NCBI GenBank assembly: GCA_021789565.1
Contig: JAJYJL010000347.1
Span: 1 to 7,566 of the forward strand
From: Acidobacteriota bacterium
GTDB lineage: Bacteria; Acidobacteriota; Terriglobia; UBA7540
Direction: 5' to 3'
DNA: 7,566 nt
Part shown: positions 6,746-7,566 of the stretch, in pieces
Layout: the number at the start of each line of letters is the position of its first letter
Position numbering within the stretch: the first letter of the stretch is position 1
The notes under the pieces: model-generated
Seen by the model: only the letters and a program-made list of their open reading frames with translations
The model's database searches: none
What the model was told of the DNA's origin: nothing
Made by a program: the position numbers and the translations under genes

Positions 6746-6811
6746 ATAATCAATTACCTTATGGTGGAGGCGGCGGGAGTCGAACCGATGGCAAGTATTG
6801 ATTATAGGTAA
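6746..6811. repeat. Inverted 9-base repeats flanking the tmRNA 3' fragment
   Basis: ATAATCAAT (6746-6754) and its exact complement ATTGATTAT (6797-6805) flank the 25-base RNA-gene fragment almost symmetrically. Next to them TTACCT (6754-6759) and AGGTAA (6806-6811) form a second inverted pair, although the order of the two elements is swapped between sides. A further direct copy, ATTGATTA, is at 6688-6695. Possible binding sites for a recombinase accessory protein; function inferred from position only. Confidence 0.45.
6762..6786 (-). other. 3' end of a tmRNA (or tRNA) gene without its body: probable integration (att) site
   Basis: Read on the - strand these 25 bases are GGTTCGACTCCCGC, then CGCCTCC, A and CCA: T-loop TTCGACT with the 3' T-stem strand CCCGC, the 3' acceptor strand, discriminator A and encoded CCA. 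The pattern matches ssrA (tmRNA) 3' ends best; tRNA-Ala or tRNA-Tyr are possible. The next bases upstream (CATC) break the T-stem after two pairs, and no anticodon arm, D arm or matching 5' acceptor strand (GGAGGCG or GGGGGCG) occurs further upstream, so it is not a working RNA gene. Integrases that target such 3' ends rebuild the gene at one end of the element and leave this copy at the other. By that rule the element lies to the right of 6786 and the original downstream flank to the left. Confidence 0.7.
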
Positions 6812-6866
6812 CTTGCTGATTTTACGTTTGCCACAAAATCACCGAAAACCATGATTGCCAAGTCTA

Positions 6867-6886
6867 CTGTACAAACGCTGTACAAA
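6867..6886. repeat. Tandem CTGTACAAA repeat at 11-base period
   Basis: CTGTACAAA occurs at 6867-6875 and again at 6878-6886, exactly 11 bases apart, so both copies face the same side of the helix. Each contains the palindrome TGTACA. This looks like a paired protein-binding site: an operator for the gene at 7020, or arm-type sites of the recombinase that uses the nearby att fragment. No protein can be assigned. Confidence 0.4.
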
Positions 6887-7019
6887 AATCTCAGCGAACT
6901 CCGCGAATGACTTTGGCCCGTCTCACGGATGAAGAAGAGAGAGGGGAGTGCTGTACCCTACCGACGCCTACCTTACCAATTTTACAGGGCAAATCGGGCA
7001 GACAAACTACAATTTCCGC

Positions 7020-7403
7020 ATGGCAAAATTGTGGCATTATGTCCTGTCTCATTGGGGCATATCCCTTTGTAGTTGGCTGTTTGGCAACGTTACGGGTGGC
7101 ATCTTTGTTTGGTTCTACCCAAACCGGAATGCTTGGAAACAAGAACGGCAGGAAAAGAACGAACAGAAGATTGATTCTCGAGTCTTGACGGCAATGGCAG
7201 ATCCAGCGTTATGGAAAGGACCGCGGCCAATGACTGGTGCGGGTATTCGACCTGTCAAGTCAGACGAAATGGCAGAATTCCTTAAATTAAATCAAGACCA
7301 GGTGGCCGATAGTTTTGAACGGCTCGAAGCCCAAGGAAGAGTAACACGCAGCAAAGGCGGTATGGACGATCCATCTCCGTGGTGGTTCATCGTACCGCGC
7401 TAA
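7020..7403 (+). CDS. Small membrane-anchored protein with winged-helix-like C-terminus, unknown function
   Basis: I do not recognise this 127-residue protein. It starts with a hydrophobic, tryptophan-rich segment (about 8-33, WGISLCSWLFGNVTGGIFVW) that could be one membrane helix, then a basic, charged linker (35-54). The C-terminal part (about 55-127) looks like a winged helix: KSDEMAEFLKLNQDQVADSF resembles a helix-turn-helix, followed by RLEAQGRVTR and a short wing ending in PWWFIVP. An inward-facing DNA- or protein-binding domain held at the membrane would fit. The ATG at 7020 has no clear ribosome site; a GTG at 6948 after a purine-rich stretch (GAGAGGGG) is the other in-frame option and would give 151 residues, but the added N-terminus has no hydrophobic or domain logic. 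It stands alone, to the right of the putative att site, so it may be cargo of an integrated element. Coding status is likely but not certain. Confidence 0.6.
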   Translation: MAKLWHYVLSHWGISLCSWLFGNVTGGIFVWFYPNRNAWKQERQEKNEQKIDSRVLTAMADPALWKGPRPMTGAGIRPVKSDEMAEFLKLNQDQVADSFERLEAQGRVTRSKGGMDDPSPWWFIVPR

Positions 7404-7419
7404 CTCCCGTCAATGCGAA

Positions 7420-7438
7420 ATTGAGGGGAATACTCAAT
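7420..7438. terminator. Weak hairpin between converging ORFs
   Basis: ATTGAG (7420-7425) pairs with CTCAAT (7433-7438) around a 7-base loop, 17 bases after the stop of the small membrane gene and just beyond the stop of the - strand fragment at 7449. A short T-rich stretch follows on each side. It could serve as a modest two-way terminator; the stem is short. Confidence 0.3.
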
Positions 7439-7448
7439 CTTTCTGTGG

Positions 7449-7566
7449 CTACACCAGCCCCTGCAAGCGGCGGTGAACACGCTGCGCGATACGTTCTGGG
7501 ATACGCATACTCGTATATCCGCGCTTATGCAGAGTCTCCTGATGGACAATTTTGATGACGCCCGGC
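7449..7566 (-). CDS. Possible C-terminal end of an unknown protein (5' part outside window)
   Basis: An open frame of 38 codons enters from the right edge and stops at TAG (7451-7449). It reads as a basic, plausible C-terminus (for example HKRGYTSMRIPERIAQRVHR). I cannot name it. The opposite strand is also open (7425-7566, 47 codons without a stop but with no good start), so which strand codes is not settled. The hairpin at 7420-7438 just past this stop slightly favours the - strand reading. Confidence 0.3.
   Translation of the reverse strand, partial: PGVIKIVHQETLHKRGYTSMRIPERIAQRVHRRLQGLV

Larger units (their letters stand above)
6651..7019. other. AT-rich region without a secure gene, holding the putative att site and repeats
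   Basis: This stretch is richer in A/T than the operon to the left. It should contain the promoter of the phosphatase gene on the - strand (a TATACT at 6670-6665 is the only -10-like hexamer close to its start, without a convincing -35 partner). It also contains the 25-base tmRNA/tRNA 3' end, three ATTGATTA copies and the CTGTACAAA pair described separately. Short ORFs here have no recognisable protein features. I see no complete RNA gene. Confidence 0.6.
6787..7566. mobile_element. Possible left end of an integrated element (continues beyond window)
   Basis: The orientation of the tmRNA 3' fragment implies that DNA to its right replaced the RNA body. The segment is AT-richer at first, holds a small orphan gene with mixed codon use (codons such as TTA and GTA appear, rare in the left operon) and no housekeeping gene. 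No integrase, transposase or second att copy is in the window, so the element's extent and type are unknown. Confidence 0.35.

Noticed and set aside
6690..6786. A circularly permuted two-piece tmRNA, in which the 3' part comes first
   Set aside because: No GGGGGC/GGAGGCG-type 5' acceptor strand or tag-coding region follows the CCA in that direction, and the T-stem itself is incomplete.
6762..6870. A complete tRNA or tmRNA gene on the - strand
   Set aside because: Only the T-loop, 3' T-stem and acceptor strand are present. The upstream bases do not complete the T-stem and no D arm, anticodon arm or 5' acceptor strand can be found.
6840..6900. LexA-type SOS box at the CTGTACAAA repeats
   Set aside because: The two copies are direct rather than inverted and do not fit the CTGT-N8-ACAG spacing or other LexA boxes I know.
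6907..7188. 93-residue ORF on + in another frame over the small membrane gene
   Set aside because: No domain or hydrophobic logic, no ribosome site, and it overlaps the better candidate at 7020-7403. The - strand ORF at 6891-7142 was rejected for the same reasons.

Overview
The window carries the 3' end of a [NiFe] hydrogenase operon fused to a signalling module, followed by what looks like the edge of an integrated element. The organism is a GC-rich bacterium, probably environmental. The abundance of response-regulator-coupled PP2C phosphatases and tandem-receiver hybrid kinases, together with a group 2-like uptake hydrogenase, would fit Acidobacteriota, but the sequence alone does not decide the phylum.

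Left part (1-4995, + strand, one tight operon): the C-terminal part of the hydrogenase small subunit, a complete large subunit closest to the group 2a (HupL/HucL) type, its maturation endopeptidase (HupD/HyaD family), a soluble GAF hybrid histidine kinase with two receiver domains whose start overlaps the protease stop by 4 bases, and a stand-alone CheY-like receiver 13 bases later. The protease/kinase overlap suggests that hydrogenase and kinase are made together. The kinase has no membrane segment and the hydrogenase has no C-terminal membrane anchor, so both may work in the cytoplasm.

Middle (5004-6650, - strand): a convergent gene, only 8 bases from the receiver gene, encodes an RsbU/SpoIIE-type PP2C serine phosphatase with a receiver domain and an N-terminal, kinase-less histidine phosphotransfer-like (DHp) region that appears duplicated. 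Its receiver shares an almost identical specificity helix with the stand-alone receiver. My reading is an H2- or redox-linked phosphorelay: hydrogenase, hybrid kinase, lone receiver and/or receiver-phosphatase, ending in partner-switching control of an unseen anti-sigma factor. Group 2 hydrogenases are known as both respiratory uptake enzymes (2a) and H2 sensors (2b/2c). This locus mixes features of the two.

Right part (6651-7566): an AT-richer stretch of about 370 bases without a secure gene holds a 25-base copy of a tmRNA/tRNA 3' end (T-arm plus acceptor plus CCA, - strand) with no RNA body upstream. This is the classic mark of an integration site, with the element expected to the right. 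It is surrounded by short repeats (ATTGATTA three times, one matching the IHF consensus, and CTGTACAAA twice at an 11-base period). Beyond it lie a small putative membrane-anchored winged-helix protein of unknown function and, at the edge, a possible C-terminal ORF fragment on the - strand.
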